Of a stretch of 64,000 bases of DNA, positions 16,474-24,969 are shown piece by piece (the first letter of the stretch is position 1; each line of letters opens with the position of its first letter). This DNA comes from JBAZHE01 sp041652555. Its GTDB lineage: Bacteria; Patescibacteriota; Patescibacteriia; Patescibacteriales; WJLG01. The notes under the pieces are model-generated. The model saw only the letters and a list, made by a program, of their open reading frames with translations, made no database searches and had not been told where the DNA came from. The translations under genes and the position numbers were made by a program. The stretch covers positions 1-64,000 of the forward strand of contig JBAZHE010000005.1 in assembly GCA_041652555.1 (NCBI GenBank). Reading direction: 5' to 3'.

Positions 16474-17016
16474 ATGGAAATAAAAGCTAAGTTAAACAAT
16501 TTAATATTATCCCCGAAAAAAGTTCGCTTGGTGGTTAATTTGGTGCGTGGCTTGAAAACCAAGAAAGCTTTGGAACAATTAGCTTTTGCCAATAAGAAAG
16601 CTGCTTTGCCAGTGTCTAAGTTGATAAAATCAGCCATCGCTAACGCTGAGCATAATTACGAATTAGATAAAAATAATTTGTTTATTAAAGAAATTCGAGT
16701 TGATGAGGCTGGAATGTTGCATCGTTGGACTCCGAAAGCCCATGGTAGCGCTACTCCGATCCGCAAACGTTTGAGCCATATAATTCTTACTTTATCAGAA
16801 ATTAAAGATAGTGGCGTGAAGGTGGCTAAAAAGAGAGAGGTTGAAGCTCCGTTGTCCCTGAGTGAAATGGCGAAAAAAGAAACTTCTAGCAAAGAAAATA
16901 AAGATACTAAAGATTCCCTTAAGAAAGAAGAAAAATTCGCTGGCAATAAGACTGATGCTGCTGGCCGGAAAGGTTTTGTTAATAAAATTTTTCAAAGAAA
17001 AAGTGGCAACAGCTAG
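16474..17016 (+). CDS. rplV: 50S ribosomal protein L22 with C-terminal extension
   Basis: 180 residues, whereas typical L22 has about 110. The core ends near HIILTLSE at about residue 110 after the tunnel loop RWTPKAHGSATPIRKRLSHI. The remaining 65-70 residues are charged and Lys/Glu-rich, with no known fold. L22 lines the exit tunnel together with L4. Fifteen nt after rpsS. Confidence 0.93.
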   Translation: MEIKAKLNNLILSPKKVRLVVNLVRGLKTKKALEQLAFANKKAALPVSKLIKSAIANAEHNYELDKNNLFIKEIRVDEAGMLHRWTPKAHGSATPIRKRLSHIILTLSEIKDSGVKVAKKREVEAPLSLSEMAKKETSSKENKDTKDSLKKEEKFAGNKTDAAGRKGFVNKIFQRKSGNS

Positions 17017-17040
17017 AACATAAAAAGAAATTTTAAAAAT

Positions 17041-17733
17041 ATGGGAAAAAAAGTTAATCCAAAAGTAATAAGATTAGGTATCACCAGAACTTGGCCTTCT
17101 GTTTGGTTTTCTTCCGGAAAAGAATATCGTCAAAATCTTAAGCAAGATGTTCTGTTGCGTCGGTTTTTAATAAATGATTTAAAAGAAGCTGGAATTGACA
17201 GCGTTAAGGTTGAAAGGGCCGTAAAGAAAATTTCCATAGAGATACTTGTTGCCAAGCCGGGCATCGTGATTGGTCGCGGTGGCAATGGCATCGAAGTGTT
17301 AAAGAAAAAAATTCATAGTGGATTTTTGAAAAATTTTCGTTTAAATGAAATAAATATCAGTATTAAAGAATGCGATCGCCCCAATCTTTCTGCACAAATT
17401 GTTTTGCAATCAATGATTGATGATATTGAAAAAAGAATTGCTTTTAAGAGAACGATGAAACAGGCGATTGGTCGAGTGGAAAAATCCGGAGCCTTGGGTG
17501 TGAAGGTTGTTATGGCTGGACGTCTAAATGGTGCGGAAATTGCTCGTGAAGAAATGCTTGTTTCTGGAAAAATTCCTTTGCAGACTTTGCGCGCCGATAT
17601 TGATTATTCTCGCGGCACAGCCAGAACCACTTACGGCGCCGTCGGTATAAAGGTTTGGATATATAAAGGAGAGATTTTTGATAAAGATTTAAATAAAGAT
17701 AGTATGGGAGAAGTTATTGGTAGAAAGAAATAA
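17041..17733 (+). CDS. rpsC: 30S ribosomal protein S3
   Basis: 230 residues, normal. It starts MGKKVNPKVIRLGITRTWPS. The KH domain GxxG loop is VIGRGGNGIEVLKK, and the C-terminal domain has SGALGVKVVMAGRLNGAEIAR (two adjoining stretches) and IDYSRGTARTTYGAVGIKVW. S3 lines the mRNA entry channel. Its place after rplV and before rplP is the standard order. Confidence 0.95.
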   Translation: MGKKVNPKVIRLGITRTWPSVWFSSGKEYRQNLKQDVLLRRFLINDLKEAGIDSVKVERAVKKISIEILVAKPGIVIGRGGNGIEVLKKKIHSGFLKNFRLNEINISIKECDRPNLSAQIVLQSMIDDIEKRIAFKRTMKQAIGRVEKSGALGVKVVMAGRLNGAEIAREEMLVSGKIPLQTLRADIDYSRGTARTTYGAVGIKVWIYKGEIFDKDLNKDSMGEVIGRKK

Positions 17734-17754
17734 AAAATTAGCACCAAGTTATAT

Positions 17755-18165
17755 ATGTTAATGCCCAAGAAAACAAAATATAGAAAATCCCATAAAGGTT
17801 CCCGTGGTGGCAAGGCAACCAGCGGTTTAACCGTGAGTTTTGGCAGTTATGGCATGAAGTCATTGGAGAATTGCTGGGTGACAGCTAATCAGATAGAAGC
17901 GGCTCGTCGCGTCTTAACCCGTTATATTAAAAAGGGTGGCCGCATTTTTATTAGGATTTTTCCAGCCAAACCGGTTACTGCTAAGGGTGGAGAAATGCCA
18001 ATGGGTAAGGGCAAGGGCGGTGTTGACCATTATGTTTGCGTAGTTAAGCCGGGGGTGGTGATGTTTGAATTGGAAGGTATGACTGAGGCTGAAGCTCGTC
18101 AGGCAGTAAGATTTGCCAGTGATAAATTGCCGGTAAAATCAAAATTTGTTAAAGCCAACGAATAA
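17755..18165 (+). CDS. rplP: 50S ribosomal protein L16
   Basis: 136 residues from the ATG at 17755 (MLMPKKTKYRKSHKG), matching the common L16 start MLxPKR. Further motifs are WVTANQIEAARRVLTRYIKK, GGRIFIRIFPAKPVT and GKGGVDHYVCVV. L16 contacts 5S rRNA and the tRNA acceptor arms in the A site. The next gene starts 4 nt downstream. Confidence 0.95.
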   Translation: MLMPKKTKYRKSHKGSRGGKATSGLTVSFGSYGMKSLENCWVTANQIEAARRVLTRYIKKGGRIFIRIFPAKPVTAKGGEMPMGKGKGGVDHYVCVVKPGVVMFELEGMTEAEARQAVRFASDKLPVKSKFVKANE

Positions 18166-18169
18166 AAAT

Positions 18170-18355
18170 ATGGATTTTAAAGAATTACAAAAGAAAAGCG
18201 AAAAAGAATTGCAGATTATTTTAGCCGAAGAGCGCGAGAAATTACGCTTAGAGCGTTTTCGCGATGCCAATAAACAGCTTAAAGATGTTCGTGAAATTCG
18301 CAGTTTAAAAAAGGAAATCGCTCGTGCTTTAACTTTGATTAATGCTAAAAAGTAA
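18170..18355 (+). CDS. rpmC: 50S ribosomal protein L29
   Basis: 61 residues from the ATG at 18170. Typical small two-helix L29: MDFKELQKKSEKELQIILAE at the start, then REKLRLERF and RSLKKEIARALTLIN. It lies at the tunnel exit next to L23. It stands between rplP and rpsQ as in most bacteria. An in-frame ATG at 18146 would overlap rplP and is rejected. Confidence 0.93.
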   Translation: MDFKELQKKSEKELQIILAEEREKLRLERFRDANKQLKDVREIRSLKKEIARALTLINAKK

Positions 18356-18362
18356 TAATTTT

Positions 18363-18602
18363 ATGAATAATAAGATAACTAGAAAATTTTCCGGTGTAGT
18401 GTTTGGTGCCAAAATGGAAAAAACTATCGTGGTTTTAGTAGAAAGAGTTAAAAAAGATCTTAAATACGGAAAACGCTATACTTTGAGTGATAAATATAAA
18501 GTTCACGATGAAAAGAAGCAATTTAAGGAGGGTGATAAAGTTTCTTTTGTGGAATGTCGTCCATTATCTAAAGAAAAGAGATGGAGAGTCTTGTATGAGT
18601 AA
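18363..18602 (+). CDS. rpsQ: 30S ribosomal protein S17
   Basis: 79 residues from the ATG at 18363. S17 core: GVVFGAKMEKTIVVLVERV, KDLKYGKRYTLSDKYKVHDE and the C-terminal FVECRPLSKEKRWRVL. It is an OB-fold protein binding 16S rRNA at the body of the 30S subunit. Seven nt after rpmC, in standard order. Confidence 0.94.
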   Translation: MNNKITRKFSGVVFGAKMEKTIVVLVERVKKDLKYGKRYTLSDKYKVHDEKKQFKEGDKVSFVECRPLSKEKRWRVLYE

Positions 18603-18622
18603 TATAATTTAGAATTAATTTT

Positions 18623-18991
18623 ATGATATTAGTTGGAACCAAACTTAAAGTAGCCGATAATACCGGCGCCAAAATAGCCGAATGCATTCAGGTTAAAGGT
18701 GGCTATAGAAAAAGATATGGACATGTCGGCGATGTTATAGTGGCGGCTGTCAAGGAGGCTATTCCGCACGCTCCCATTAAAAAGAGTGATGTCATTAAGG
18801 CGGTTATTGTAAGGACAAGAAAAGAAATTCGCCGTACCGATGGAACATATTTACGCTTTGATGAAAACGCTTGCGTTGTTATTGATGATAAAGGTGAGCC
18901 CAAGGGAACAAGAATTTTCGGTCCGGTAGCGCGCGAAATAAAAAAAAGAGGGTATGCAAAAATTGCTTCTTTAGCTCCGGAAGTGCTATAA
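18623..18991 (+). CDS. rplN: 50S ribosomal protein L14
   Basis: 122 residues, the canonical length. It starts MILVGTKLKVADNTGAKIAE and has GDVIVAAVKEAIPHAPIKK, VIVRTRKEIRRTDG and GTRIFGPVAREI. L14 forms an intersubunit bridge with 16S rRNA. It begins the spc part of the cluster, with no promoter gap before it. Confidence 0.96.
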   Translation: MILVGTKLKVADNTGAKIAECIQVKGGYRKRYGHVGDVIVAAVKEAIPHAPIKKSDVIKAVIVRTRKEIRRTDGTYLRFDENACVVIDDKGEPKGTRIFGPVAREIKKRGYAKIASLAPEVL

Positions 18992-19030
18992 AGATATTAG
19001 TAGATTAGGATAATTAGGATAATATATTTT

Positions 19031-19363
19031 ATGAAGATAAAAACAGGTGATAAAGTAAAAATTTTAACAGGGAAGGACGGTGGAAAAGAAGGTAAGGTCT
19101 TGCAGGTTTTTGTCGCCAAAAATAAAGCCAGCATTGAAGGCCTTAATTTGGCAATAAAACATTTGCGCCCTCGTCGTCAAGGCGAAAAAGGGCAGCGCAT
19201 AGAATTCCCAGCGCCAATAAATCTTTCCAATTTGCTTTTGGTTTGTCAGAAATGTGGCAAAGGAACCAGAGTGAGTTTTAAATTTTCCGAAGAAACTGTT
19301 AATGACAAAAAAATAGTTAAGAAAAACAGAGTCTGCAAAAAATGCGGCAAGAATATTGATTAA
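19031..19363 (+). CDS. rplX: 50S ribosomal protein L24, zinc-ribbon form
   Basis: 110 residues. The KOW motif is KIKTGDKVKILTGKDGGKEGKV. The C-terminus contains two Cys pairs, CQKC near 75-78 and CKKC near 104-107, making this the zinc-binding form. L24 is an early assembly protein near the tunnel exit. Normal spc-operon position between rplN and rplE. Confidence 0.95.
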   Translation: MKIKTGDKVKILTGKDGGKEGKVLQVFVAKNKASIEGLNLAIKHLRPRRQGEKGQRIEFPAPINLSNLLLVCQKCGKGTRVSFKFSEETVNDKKIVKKNRVCKKCGKNID

Positions 19364-19383
19364 AATATCCATATTATATTTAT

Positions 19384-19932
19384 ATGAAATTGCAAGAATT
19401 ATACAAAAAACAAATAGTGCCGGCTTTGAAAGAAAAACTGAAATTGAAAAATGTCATGTCTGTTCCTCGCCTGTCTAAAGTTGTTATTAACGTCGGTTTT
19501 GGTCGGAATGTGAAAGATAAAGAATTAATCAAAGATATAGAAAATAACTTGATAATTCTTTCTGGGCAAAAACCAGTTTTCAATAAAGCTAAAAAAGCTA
19601 TTTCCGCCTTTAAAATTAGAGATGGCATGATTATCGGTGCTAAGGTTACTTTGCGTGGCAAAAGAATGTGGGATTTTGTTGAGAAGCTGGTGAATGTTTA
19701 TTTTCCCCGCGTTCGCGATTTTCGCGGTTTGTCCGATAAAGCAGTTGATAATTCAGGAAATTTAACTGTCGGCTTTAAAGATATTTTGGCTTTTCCAGAA
19801 ATCGAAGTTGCTGATTTTGAAAGACTACACGGCTTGGAAATTTGTTTAAATACTACTGCTGGAAATCGTAGTGCCGGGTTGGAATTCTTTCACGCCCTGA
19901 ATTTCCCCTTGTTAAATAAAGAAGAAAAATAA
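19384..19932 (+). CDS. rplE: 50S ribosomal protein L5
   Basis: 182 residues, normal. Motifs are KNVMSVPRLSKVVINVGFG, QKPVFNKAKKAISAFKIRDG, VTLRGKRMWDFVEKLVN and FPEIE. L5 binds 5S rRNA and contacts the P-site tRNA. Twenty-one nt after rplX. Confidence 0.96.
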   Translation: MKLQELYKKQIVPALKEKLKLKNVMSVPRLSKVVINVGFGRNVKDKELIKDIENNLIILSGQKPVFNKAKKAISAFKIRDGMIIGAKVTLRGKRMWDFVEKLVNVYFPRVRDFRGLSDKAVDNSGNLTVGFKDILAFPEIEVADFERLHGLEICLNTTAGNRSAGLEFFHALNFPLLNKEEK

Positions 19933-19951
19933 ATTTAATAATTTTTAAGAT

Positions 19952-20137
19952 ATGGCTAGAAAAGCTTTGCTAATAAAGGCTAGAAGAATACCAAAATTTT
20001 CCACCCGTAAAATACGACGTTGTTGGCGTTGCGGTCGCAATCACGGTTACATTCGTGATTTTGATTTGTGCCGTATTTGCTTTCGCGAATTAGCCGAAAA
20101 AGGAGAATTGCCGGGTATTAAGAAGGCTTCTTGGTAA
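19952..20137 (+). CDS. rpsZ: 30S ribosomal protein S14, zinc-binding short form
   Basis: 61 residues, the short type Z form. Four cysteines (24, 27, 40, 43) in CWRCG and CRICF form the zinc site. It ends GELPGIKKASW, the standard C-terminus. It sits between rplE and rpsH as expected. Confidence 0.96.
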   Translation: MARKALLIKARRIPKFSTRKIRRCWRCGRNHGYIRDFDLCRICFRELAEKGELPGIKKASW

Positions 20138-20169
20138 ATAGTATATAAATACTAATTTTTGTAAATATT

Positions 20170-20574
20170 ATGACAGATCCAATAGCTGACATGCTTACTA
20201 GAATCAGAAACGCTGCTGCGGCCGGAAACGGCGAGCTTGTTTTGCCTATGAGCAGAATGAAAATGGCCATCGCTAAAATTTTAGAAGCTGAGGGCTGGGT
20301 GCAAAAATGCGAAGAGCTGGAAGGTGGAGAAAACGGCAAAGCCTTCAAGGAAATGAAGATTGTTTTGAAATACAAAAAAAGCGGCCGTCCGGCGATTTCT
20401 TCTATTAAAAGAATTAGCAAACCTGGTTTAAGAATTTATCATGGAAAGAATGATTTACCGGTAGTTTTGGGAGGCTTGGGTATAGCTATTGTTTCTACGT
20501 CGCAGGGAATCATGACTGTTAAAGAGGCTCGGGGTAAGAAGCTGGGAGGAGAAATCATCTGTGAAATATACTAA
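20170..20574 (+). CDS. rpsH: 30S ribosomal protein S8
   Basis: 134 residues, normal. It starts MTDPIADMLTRIRNA and has RPAISSIKRISKPGLRIY and STSQGIMTVKEARGKKLGGE near the end. S8 is a central organiser of the 30S platform and in E. coli represses the spc operon by binding its own mRNA. I see no clear binding-site mimic here. Confidence 0.96.
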   Translation: MTDPIADMLTRIRNAAAAGNGELVLPMSRMKMAIAKILEAEGWVQKCEELEGGENGKAFKEMKIVLKYKKSGRPAISSIKRISKPGLRIYHGKNDLPVVLGGLGIAIVSTSQGIMTVKEARGKKLGGEIICEIY

Positions 20575-20585
20575 AATAACTATAT

Positions 20586-21134
20586 ATGTCTAGATTAGGA
20601 AAATTACCAATTGAATTACCGAAAGAAGTCCAGGCCAGATTGGATGGAGATTTTATTATTGTAAAAGGGCCGAAGGGTGAGTTAAAAGAAAAAATAAATC
20701 CGAACGTTAAGGTGGAAATTGCCGAAGGAAAAATTTCTGTTTCGGTTTTTAATAGTGATAATAAAAAAATCGGAGCTTTATGGGGTTTATATCGTAATTT
20801 GATTAATAATTTAGTGCTCGGTGTTTCCGTGGGGTTTGAGAAGAAAATGGAAATTAATGGTGTTGGTTATAAAGTGGCCTCCGCTGGGAGAAAACTTATT
20901 TTAAACGTAGGTTATTCTCATCCAGTTGACTTTCCTTTACCCGTCGGCATTGAAGGAAAGGTAGAAAATAATATTATTACGGTTTTAGGAATTGATAAAA
21001 AATTAGTTGGTGAAACGGCTGCTAAGATAAGAAAGATTAAAGAACCAGAACCGTACAAGGGTAAAGGTATAAAATATGTTGATGAAGTTATTAGAAGAAA
21101 AGAGGGTAAGGTGGCGGCTGGAAAGAGTGAATAG
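20586..21134 (+). CDS. rplF: 50S ribosomal protein L6
   Basis: 182 residues. It starts MSRLGKLPIELPKEV and has VKGPKGELKEKINP, the second-domain signature INGVGYKVASAGRKLILNVG and the C-terminal EPEPYKGKGIKYVDEVIRRK. It binds domain VI of 23S rRNA near the factor-binding site. Twelve nt after rpsH. Confidence 0.96.
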   Translation: MSRLGKLPIELPKEVQARLDGDFIIVKGPKGELKEKINPNVKVEIAEGKISVSVFNSDNKKIGALWGLYRNLINNLVLGVSVGFEKKMEINGVGYKVASAGRKLILNVGYSHPVDFPLPVGIEGKVENNIITVLGIDKKLVGETAAKIRKIKEPEPYKGKGIKYVDEVIRRKEGKVAAGKSE

Positions 21135-21174
21135 GGTATAAAGTTATATAATCATAAAAACATAGTTAACAAAT

Positions 21175-21528
21175 ATGAATACGCAAAAAGCTAAACAAAT
21201 AAGAAAAATCAGACGGCACAAGAGGATTCGTTCTAAAATAAAAGGCACGGCCGCTAAGCCGCGGTTGTCTGTTTTTCGCTCCAACAATGGGATGTTTCTT
21301 CAATTAATTGATGACGAGCGCAGCTTGACTTTAGCTTCCGCTAAAACTTCCGCTTCCAAGAAGAATCAGAAAAAAAGCGAATTAGCTTTTGTTGCTGGCA
21401 AAGAATTGGCGGAAAAAGCTGTCGCTGATAAAATTTCTTTTGTTGTTTTTGATAAAGGCCCTTATAAATTTCATGGTCGCGTCAAGGCGGCGGCTGATGG
21501 CGCCCGTGAAGGCGGCTTGAAATTCTAA
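21175..21528 (+). CDS. rplR: 50S ribosomal protein L18
   Basis: 117 residues. It has RRHKRIRSKIKGTAAKPRLS, VFRSNNGMFLQLIDDE and FDKGPYKFHGRVKAAADGAR. It binds 5S rRNA together with L5. Standard position between rplF and rpsE, with 9 nt to the next gene. Confidence 0.95.
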   Translation: MNTQKAKQIRKIRRHKRIRSKIKGTAAKPRLSVFRSNNGMFLQLIDDERSLTLASAKTSASKKNQKKSELAFVAGKELAEKAVADKISFVVFDKGPYKFHGRVKAAADGAREGGLKF

Positions 21529-21537
21529 AATATTTAT

Positions 21538-22176
21538 ATGATAAAAGACGACAAAAATATCAAAGAGACGGCGATGAAAATAGAGCCCGCTAAAGTCGCT
21601 GACAATATATCTTCCTCTAAAGATGCTTTTTCTGAAAAAGGCCGTGGACGGCGCAGTTTTGGTCCAAAAAAGTTTGGTTCTCGTTCGGAAAAGCCCAAGG
21701 AAGAATTTGAACAGAGAATTTTGGAGATTGCCCGCGTTACTCGTGTTATGGCTGGTGGTAAGAGAATGCGTTTTCGTGCTTGCGTGGCTATTGGCGACAA
21801 AAAGGGTCATGTCGGTGTTGGTGTTGGCAAAGGCGTTGATGTTACTTTGGCCGTTAATAAGGCTGTGAATAAAGCAAAGAAAGAAATGGTTGATGTGCCG
21901 ATGATTAAAGATTCTGTTCCGCATCAGATTTATAATAAATATTGCGCTGCTAAAATTTTGATTAAGCCGGCCGGAAAGGGTCGTGGTGTAGTAGCTGGTG
22001 GCGCGGCGCGCGTTATTTTTGAGCTGGCCGGAATCAGAAATATTTCCAGTAAATCTTTAGGCTCCAGTAATAAAATTAGTTGCGCACGCTGTACGATTGA
22101 AGCTTTGAAAAAATTAAAAAGAGTAGAACAGCCGTCAGCTAAAAAGGAAAAGCCAGGAGATAAAGAAGTAAAATAA
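21538..22176 (+). CDS. rpsE: 30S ribosomal protein S5
   Basis: 212 residues, longer than the usual 165 because of a 55-residue charged N-terminal extension and a short basic tail. The core starts EFEQRILEIARVTRVMAGGK, with FRACVAIGDKKGHVGVGVGK and GKGRGVVAGGAARVIFELAG. S5 is an accuracy protein of the 30S subunit. The next gene is rplO: the usual rpmD (L30) between them is missing. Confidence 0.95.
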   Translation: MIKDDKNIKETAMKIEPAKVADNISSSKDAFSEKGRGRRSFGPKKFGSRSEKPKEEFEQRILEIARVTRVMAGGKRMRFRACVAIGDKKGHVGVGVGKGVDVTLAVNKAVNKAKKEMVDVPMIKDSVPHQIYNKYCAAKILIKPAGKGRGVVAGGAARVIFELAGIRNISSKSLGSSNKISCARCTIEALKKLKRVEQPSAKKEKPGDKEVK

Positions 22177-22193
22177 TAAGTAATAAGAAAAAT

Positions 22194-22592
22194 ATGTTAA
22201 GTTTGAATAATATAAAAGCTAAGGAAGGTCAGAAAAAAACCAGACGCGTCGGCCGCGGACACGGCTCCGGTCGTGGTTGTTATTCTGGCAAAGGGCAGAA
22301 AGGCCAACATTCTCGTGCTGGTGTTTCCGGACTAAAACGTCTTGGCATGAGACCGAGAATACTCCAGACTCCAAAATTGCGTGGCTTTAATTCGATACAT
22401 CCAAAAAATCAAGTGGTTTCCATTGAGGAAATAAATGCTAATTTTAAAGACGGTGACAAAATAACAGCCAATATTCTTTTGCAGAAAGGCTTGATTAAGC
22501 GCACTAATCAACCGGTAAAAATTTTGGGTAAAGATAGGCTTACTGTTAAAGTTGAATTTAAGGGAATAAAATTGAGCAAAAGCGTGAAATAG
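22194..22592 (+). CDS. rplO: 50S ribosomal protein L15
   Basis: 132 residues, shorter than the usual 145. Typical Gly-rich start KKTRRVGRGHGSGRGCYSGKG, then GVSGLKRLGMRPRI and GFNSIHPKNQVVSIEEIN. It is a late 50S assembly protein. It directly follows rpsE, 17 nt away, with no L30 gene between. Confidence 0.94.
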   Translation: MLSLNNIKAKEGQKKTRRVGRGHGSGRGCYSGKGQKGQHSRAGVSGLKRLGMRPRILQTPKLRGFNSIHPKNQVVSIEEINANFKDGDKITANILLQKGLIKRTNQPVKILGKDRLTVKVEFKGIKLSKSVK

Positions 22593-22654
22593 TAAATGGT
22601 ATTATTATAAATAATGAATAAAATTTATAATTTATAATTTATAATTAATAGGGT

Positions 22655-23926
22655 ATGTACGAAAAATTTTTAAAAATTTTGCAAGCCAAAGATTTACGTA
22701 ACAAAATCCTTTTTGTTTTAGGACTATTGGTTGTTTTTCGTTTGTTTGCTCATATCCCAGTGTCCGGAGTAGATGTAGCGTCTTTACGTTCGCTTTTTTC
22801 TTCCAACCAGATGCTCGGGCTTTTGAATATTTTTTCCGGTGGTAGTATGCAAAATTTTTCTATTGTGATGATGGGCATCGGTCCCTATATTACTTCGTCT
22901 ATTATTTTTCAGCTTTTAGCAATGATCGTCCCTTCTTTGGAGGAAATGCAGAAAGATGAAGTCGGACGCCAAAAAATAAACATGTGGACGCGTTGGCTAA
23001 CTGTTCCGCTTGGATTTATGCAATCTTATGGAATGATTACTATTTTACAACGTTCTTCCGGAGGAGTTATTGGTGCAATCGCCACTTTTGATAAAATAGT
23101 TATGATTATCACGATTACAGCTGGAACGGTTTTTTTGATGTGGCTAGGAGAATTGATTAGTGAAAAAAAAATTGGCAACGGCGTTTCAATTTTGATTTTT
23201 GCTGGTATCGTGGTTGATTTACCGGGTGTAGTTCAGCGCACTGCCGCTACTTACAATGCGGCAGAATTGCCAAAAATTTTAGCTTTCTTAGTTATTGCTT
23301 TAATTACCATTTGGGGAATCGTTAAAATTAATGAAGCGCAAAGAAATATTCCGATTCAGCATGCCCGTCAAATTCGTGGTAATCGCTCTTTTGGCGGAAC
23401 GACTACGAGTTTGCCGTTGCGTGTTAATATGGGTGGCGTCATCCCGATAATCTTCGCCATCTCTGTTATTCTTTTTCCGTCAATGATTGCCCAGTTTTTT
23501 ATTAATGCTAAAACCGATTGGATTGTGAGTGCCTCTCATTGGGTTTTAGGGGTGATGCAAAATAATTTGATCTACGGCATTCTTTATTTTGTAATGGTTT
23601 TTGCCTTCACCTATTTTTACACGGAAGTTATTTTTCATCCGGAAAGAATTGCCGAAAATTTGCAGAAGCAGGGCGCGTTTATTCCTGGTATCCGTCCGGG
23701 TACGCATACTAAGGATTATTTGTCTTATACTGCTTATCGTATAATTTTTATTGGCGCTTTATTCTTAGCTGTGATTGCTGTCATGCCATTAGTTTTGAAG
23801 CAATTCACTGGTATGCAACAATTAGCAATCGGCGGTACTAGTATTTTAATCGTTGTTTCAGTGGTTATTGACATAGTAAAGCAAATTGAAGCCCAGCTCA
23901 CGATGAGGGAATATGAAGTTAACTAG
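22655..23926 (+). CDS. secY: Protein translocase subunit SecY
   Basis: 423 residues with about ten transmembrane helices. It is the channel of the Sec translocon, working with SecE, SecG and SecA. It starts KFLKILQAKDLRNKILFVLG and has GIGPYITSSIIFQLL in TM2, the basic cytosolic loop INEAQRNIPIQHARQ and GIRPGTHTKDYLS. It closes the ribosomal cluster and is followed by a terminator. The 62 nt before it carry tandem AATTTATAATTTAT repeats. Confidence 0.96.
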   Translation: MYEKFLKILQAKDLRNKILFVLGLLVVFRLFAHIPVSGVDVASLRSLFSSNQMLGLLNIFSGGSMQNFSIVMMGIGPYITSSIIFQLLAMIVPSLEEMQKDEVGRQKINMWTRWLTVPLGFMQSYGMITILQRSSGGVIGAIATFDKIVMIITITAGTVFLMWLGELISEKKIGNGVSILIFAGIVVDLPGVVQRTAATYNAAELPKILAFLVIALITIWGIVKINEAQRNIPIQHARQIRGNRSFGGTTTSLPLRVNMGGVIPIIFAISVILFPSMIAQFFINAKTDWIVSASHWVLGVMQNNLIYGILYFVMVFAFTYFYTEVIFHPERIAENLQKQGAFIPGIRPGTHTKDYLSYTAYRIIFIGALFLAVIAVMPLVLKQFTGMQQLAIGGTSILIVVSVVIDIVKQIEAQLTMREYEVN

Positions 23927-23944
23927 TATCTTGAATATTGAATA

Positions 23945-23973
23945 AAAAAGCCTTTTTAAAAGGGCTTTTTTGT
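23945..23973 (+). terminator. Intrinsic terminator after secY
   Basis: The stem AAAAAGCCTTTT / AAAAGGGCTTTTT ends in a T-rich tail (TTTTTTGTTT). It closes the ribosomal operon. Confidence 0.75.
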
Positions 23974-24026
23974 TTATTTTTTTTGTAGTATAATAATAGT
24001 ATTAATAAGTACGAGATGTAAAAAAT

Positions 24027-24338
24027 ATGACTATTTTTGATTTATTTAGTAGAATACCAAAACCTGGGGCTGGGTTTAATTTTAGTGATCCTGACGATGG
24101 GCTGGAAGTTAGGCTAAAAGCCCTGGTTTTGCGCAGTCCAAATTTTCAGAACTTGCAAAATAATATAAAAGTTATTTTGGATGTCTTAAGGGAATATGGA
24201 CATTATCTACGTTCCGGCGGTCTGTCTTTTTGGCAGAAAAGAACTATTTTGGAAAAAATAAAAAAAACTGATCACACACTAACCGAGGAGGATATAAAAG
24301 ATGTAAAAAAAATTCTAAATAAACTGGGAAGAGAATGA
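24027..24338 (+). CDS. Hypothetical protein (103 residues)
   Basis: Soluble and charged, predicted mainly helical in the second half (IKVILDVLREYGHYL, WQKRTILEKIKK, EEDIKDVKKILNKLG). No recognised family. The ATG at 24027 lies 34 nt downstream of a TAGTATAAT -10-like sequence near 23986, so it probably starts a new transcription unit that includes the next gene and perhaps adk and map. Confidence 0.6.
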   Translation: MTIFDLFSRIPKPGAGFNFSDPDDGLEVRLKALVLRSPNFQNLQNNIKVILDVLREYGHYLRSGGLSFWQKRTILEKIKKTDHTLTEEDIKDVKKILNKLGRE

Positions 24339-24372
24339 GAAGTTTTGTTATAAATTTTAAAGATAAAAGATT

Positions 24373-24966
24373 ATGCCGTTTTTTACTGCTAATTCTTTAA
24401 GAAAATCTTTAGTTGGTAAGGTTTTAAGTGCTAGCTTAAAGAAGAATCTATCTGTTGCCGGTGCGAATCAAGGAAAAACAGTGCATTTTTTAGTTGAAAA
24501 ACTCACTGGAAAAAATGAAGATGATAGAAAGAAGATTTATTCTAAGCTAGGTCTTTCTGTTTATGGCCGCAAGGAAGTTGAAGGTAAAATAAATGAAGGT
24601 GTTAAAGCTTTTTCCGGTGCCGAGAAGGCTCGGATAAAAAGAGAAGCAAATGAAAAAAAACGTATGAATGTAAGGCTTTCGCATGTTTTTTCCGAAGATA
24701 GCGGGTCTAGTTACGGATCAAGTCTTGGGCGTTTTGCTGGTGGTGTGACGCAACGCCGTTCGCGTGTTGGCGCTTCGGCCTCAGCACGGATAACTAACCC
24801 GTCAATTAAAAAAGATGAGACAGGAATTTTTTCTAAATCGTCTGACCCCAAGAATAATAAGGACGAAAAAATTAAAAAAGGTTTTGCCGAACAAACTAAG
24901 GATAGAGAGAAGAATAATCACTCATCTAATCCACCCGCACGTCCAATCGGGCTTGGTAGTTTATAA
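24373..24966 (+). CDS. Hypothetical basic low-complexity protein
   Basis: 197 residues. The N-terminal 100 look helical and basic (LRKSLVGKVLSASLKKNL, KARIKREANEKKRMNV). The C-terminal half is Ser/Gly/Lys/Asn-rich and probably disordered (SGSSYGSSLGRFAGG), ending PPARPIGLGSL. No hydrophobic segment. It ends 3 nt before adk, so it is co-transcribed with it. Two unknown genes between secY and adk depart from the usual secY-adk-map order. Confidence 0.6.
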   Translation: MPFFTANSLRKSLVGKVLSASLKKNLSVAGANQGKTVHFLVEKLTGKNEDDRKKIYSKLGLSVYGRKEVEGKINEGVKAFSGAEKARIKREANEKKRMNVRLSHVFSEDSGSSYGSSLGRFAGGVTQRRSRVGASASARITNPSIKKDETGIFSKSSDPKNNKDEKIKKGFAEQTKDREKNNHSSNPPARPIGLGSL

Positions 24967-24969
24967 GTT

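Noticed and set aside
22600..22655. CRISPR-like or other array in the AATTTATAATTTAT tract before secY
   Set aside because: Repeats are only about 11 nt, contiguous and without spacers; a simple AT tandem repeat.
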